Assembly: GCA_905202115.1 (NCBI GenBank)
Contig: CAJKQZ010000127.1
Span: 1-7,191 of the forward strand
Origin: an uncultured Prevotellaceae bacterium
Lineage (GTDB): Bacteria > Bacteroidota > Bacteroidia > Bacteroidales > Bacteroidaceae
Direction: 5' to 3'
DNA: 7,191 nt
Shown here piece after piece: positions 6,008 to 7,191 of this stretch. A program made the translations under genes and the position numbers. Position 1 is the stretch's first letter. Each line of letters begins with the position of its first letter. The notes beneath the pieces are model-generated. The model was not told the origin of the DNA. It saw nothing but the letters and a program-made list of their open reading frames with translations, and did not search any database.

Positions 6008-6985
6008 ATGAATGTATTGTACATATTTGGCAACGGCTTTGATAAAGCGCAAGGAATGGCAACCAGTTATCCTGAATTTTACAAAGATCTTAAGAACAAT
6101 ATAACAGGTGGCAGCATTCTGCTTAATCGGATGAAAGAAGAAATAAATGAGAGGCAAGAGCTATGGTCTGATATGGAAGAGTGTTTGGGAGCTTTTACTG
6201 CGTCGTCTGATAATGCAGAGGATTTTTACGATTTCTATTTTGAATTGAACGAACACCTGCAACGTTATCTGAAAAGCGAGAACGATAAGTTTTTGCCAAC
6301 AGACAAACTGAAAACAAAATTTCAGAGAGATTTTATTAGTGTCAGCAAATATTTAGGTGCGTTAGATAAAAACCGCTATAATGCGTTTATCAGAACCCAC
6401 GGCTTTTCTTCTAAGGATATTTCTGTTATTACATTGAATTATACGGATACCCTTGAGAAGATATTGAATCTTAGTGGTGGCGCTACAACTAAAGAACTTG
6501 GACATAGTATTATTTTGCGTGACATTATTCATGTTCACGGTCGATTGGGAGGCTCTATCATTATCGGGGTCGATAATGAAGAACAAATGAAAAATGAAGC
6601 GTTCAGGAAGAATGATGACATTAAAGATTTGATGATAAAAATACAATCGAATCGAGTAATGAAAGAAACAAGGCATATACAATGCGAGACATTGATTAAT
6701 GAAGCGAATGTAATCGTATTGTTTGGAGTTTCGCTTGGGGATACCGACGCTCGGTGGTGGAAAATTATAGGGGATAATCTTGTGAAAAGAAAAAATATAG
6801 CTGTTATACAACATCTCTATGAACCAAATGCGATTATTCCCACTCAATTGCAAAAAAGAGGGCGGCTGGAAAGACGGCAACAAAAGCGTCTTATGCAGAA
6901 AATGAGAATAGAAGAAAAAAACTGGACCGAGGATTTGCGGAACAGGTTGTTTTTTACAGTAAATGAGCCTGTATATAGGATGTAA
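6008..6985 (+). CDS. AbiH-family abortive-infection (phage defence) protein
   Basis: A 325-residue cytoplasmic protein with no signal peptide or membrane helix. AbiH was first described as a phage abortive-infection protein in Lactococcus, and the family is widespread in bacterial defence loci. Seen: the family hallmark GNGFD (8-12) after a hydrophobic strand, followed by TSYPEFY; WSDMEECLG (53-61); LNYTDT (143-148); HVHG (175-178); GVDN (187-190); FGVSLGDTDARWW (239-251); and a basic C-terminal helix region (about 282-303). This order of motifs resembles SIR2-like NAD-handling folds, so NAD cleavage is a plausible but unproven activity. The length is complete for the family. The ATG at 6008 places GNGFD eight residues in, as expected. 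Composition is markedly AT-rich (for example 17 G/C of 60 at 6601-6660, against 38 of 60 at 2401-2460 in the oxidoreductase gene), pointing to transfer. It stands alone between two 184-bp direct repeats. No partner toxin or antitoxin gene is visible. Confidence 0.9.
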   Translation: MNVLYIFGNGFDKAQGMATSYPEFYKDLKNNITGGSILLNRMKEEINERQELWSDMEECLGAFTASSDNAEDFYDFYFELNEHLQRYLKSENDKFLPTDKLKTKFQRDFISVSKYLGALDKNRYNAFIRTHGFSSKDISVITLNYTDTLEKILNLSGGATTKELGHSIILRDIIHVHGRLGGSIIIGVDNEEQMKNEAFRKNDDIKDLMIKIQSNRVMKETRHIQCETLINEANVIVLFGVSLGDTDARWWKIIGDNLVKRKNIAVIQHLYEPNAIIPTQLQKRGRLERRQQKRLMQKMRIEEKNWTEDLRNRLFFTVNEPVYRM

Positions 6986-7007
6986 TAGATTTTTAAAATC
7001 TTTCGAA

Positions 7008-7191
7008 GCCGTTTGTTTTTGCTTATATGCTTTGCGGTGAATGAAGAGTTAATGTTTGTGAAATATATCTATGTCGTAATCTTGCTTGGCAGACAAAAAC
7101 AGACATTTATAATGCTTTGATTTTCAATGCTCCTAAATGTAGTAAAAAATATGTCTGAGATATTTTAAAATATCTCAGACATATTTTGAAT
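7008..7191 (+). repeat. 184-bp direct repeat, right copy (reaches window end)
   Basis: Gap-free match to 5429-5612, starting 22 bases after the AbiH stop codon. It has the same T-rich start, AT-rich middle and terminal palindrome; the palindrome is perfect here. The repeat runs into the end of the window, so its true right end cannot be seen. No strong hairpin terminator precedes it, so the palindrome itself may end the AbiH transcript. Confidence 0.95.
7146..7187. repeat. 42-bp perfect palindrome in right repeat copy
   Basis: The arms 7146-7166 and 7167-7187 are exact reverse complements, 21 bases each with no spacer, centred between 7166 and 7167. The core is GTCTGAGATATTTT followed by its complement. 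Such a long perfect palindrome is not expected by chance, and copies recur at 5567-5608 and 13-54. Confidence 0.95.

Noticed and set aside
6362..6883. Minus-strand open frame of 173 codons opposite AbiH
   Set aside because: The AT-rich antisense product has no family features, while the plus strand carries all AbiH motifs.
5429..7191. CRISPR-like or integron-like array
   Set aside because: Only two repeats about 1.6 kb apart with a full gene between them; there are no short regular spacers, no integrase gene and no attC-type structure that I can identify.

Overview
The window looks like a member of the order Bacteroidales (phylum Bacteroidota). Upstream regions lack strong Shine-Dalgarno sites and are A-rich, two promoter-like boxes fit the Bacteroides TAnnTTTG type, and the gene set (Tat-exported Gfo/Idh/MocA oxidoreductases next to a secreted DUF1080 protein) is typical of gut Bacteroidota. 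Genus cannot be settled from the sequence alone.

Region 1 (1-5441) is one tight plus-strand operon. It encodes a Tat-signal Gfo/Idh/MocA oxidoreductase (207-1517), a two-helix small membrane protein (1514-1762), a second Tat-signal Gfo/Idh/MocA oxidoreductase (1766-3187), a Sec-exported protein with two DUF1080 (3-keto-glycoside hydrolase type) domains (3215-4564) and a divergent ApbE-family flavin transferase (4531-5388). A promoter-like box lies at 121-128 and a hairpin terminator at 5405-5441. The likely job is periplasmic oxidative attack on glycosides: the oxidoreductases make a 3-keto sugar, the DUF1080 protein splits the now labile glycosidic bond, and the membrane and flavin proteins may help dispose of electrons. 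The last step is inference.

Region 2 (5429-7191) is an AT-rich module unlike the operon. One AbiH-family phage-defence gene (6008-6985), with its own promoter-like box, sits between two direct copies of a 184-bp non-coding repeat (5429-5612 and 7008-7191; 176 of 184 positions identical, no gaps). Each copy starts a few dozen bases after a stop codon and ends in a 42-bp palindrome, perfect in the right copy. A diverged copy of this palindrome plus half of another lies at 1-54, so both window ends fall in the same repeat family. The arrangement looks like a repeat-bounded defence cassette able to move or be lost by recombination between the repeats. It is the most unusual feature of the window.
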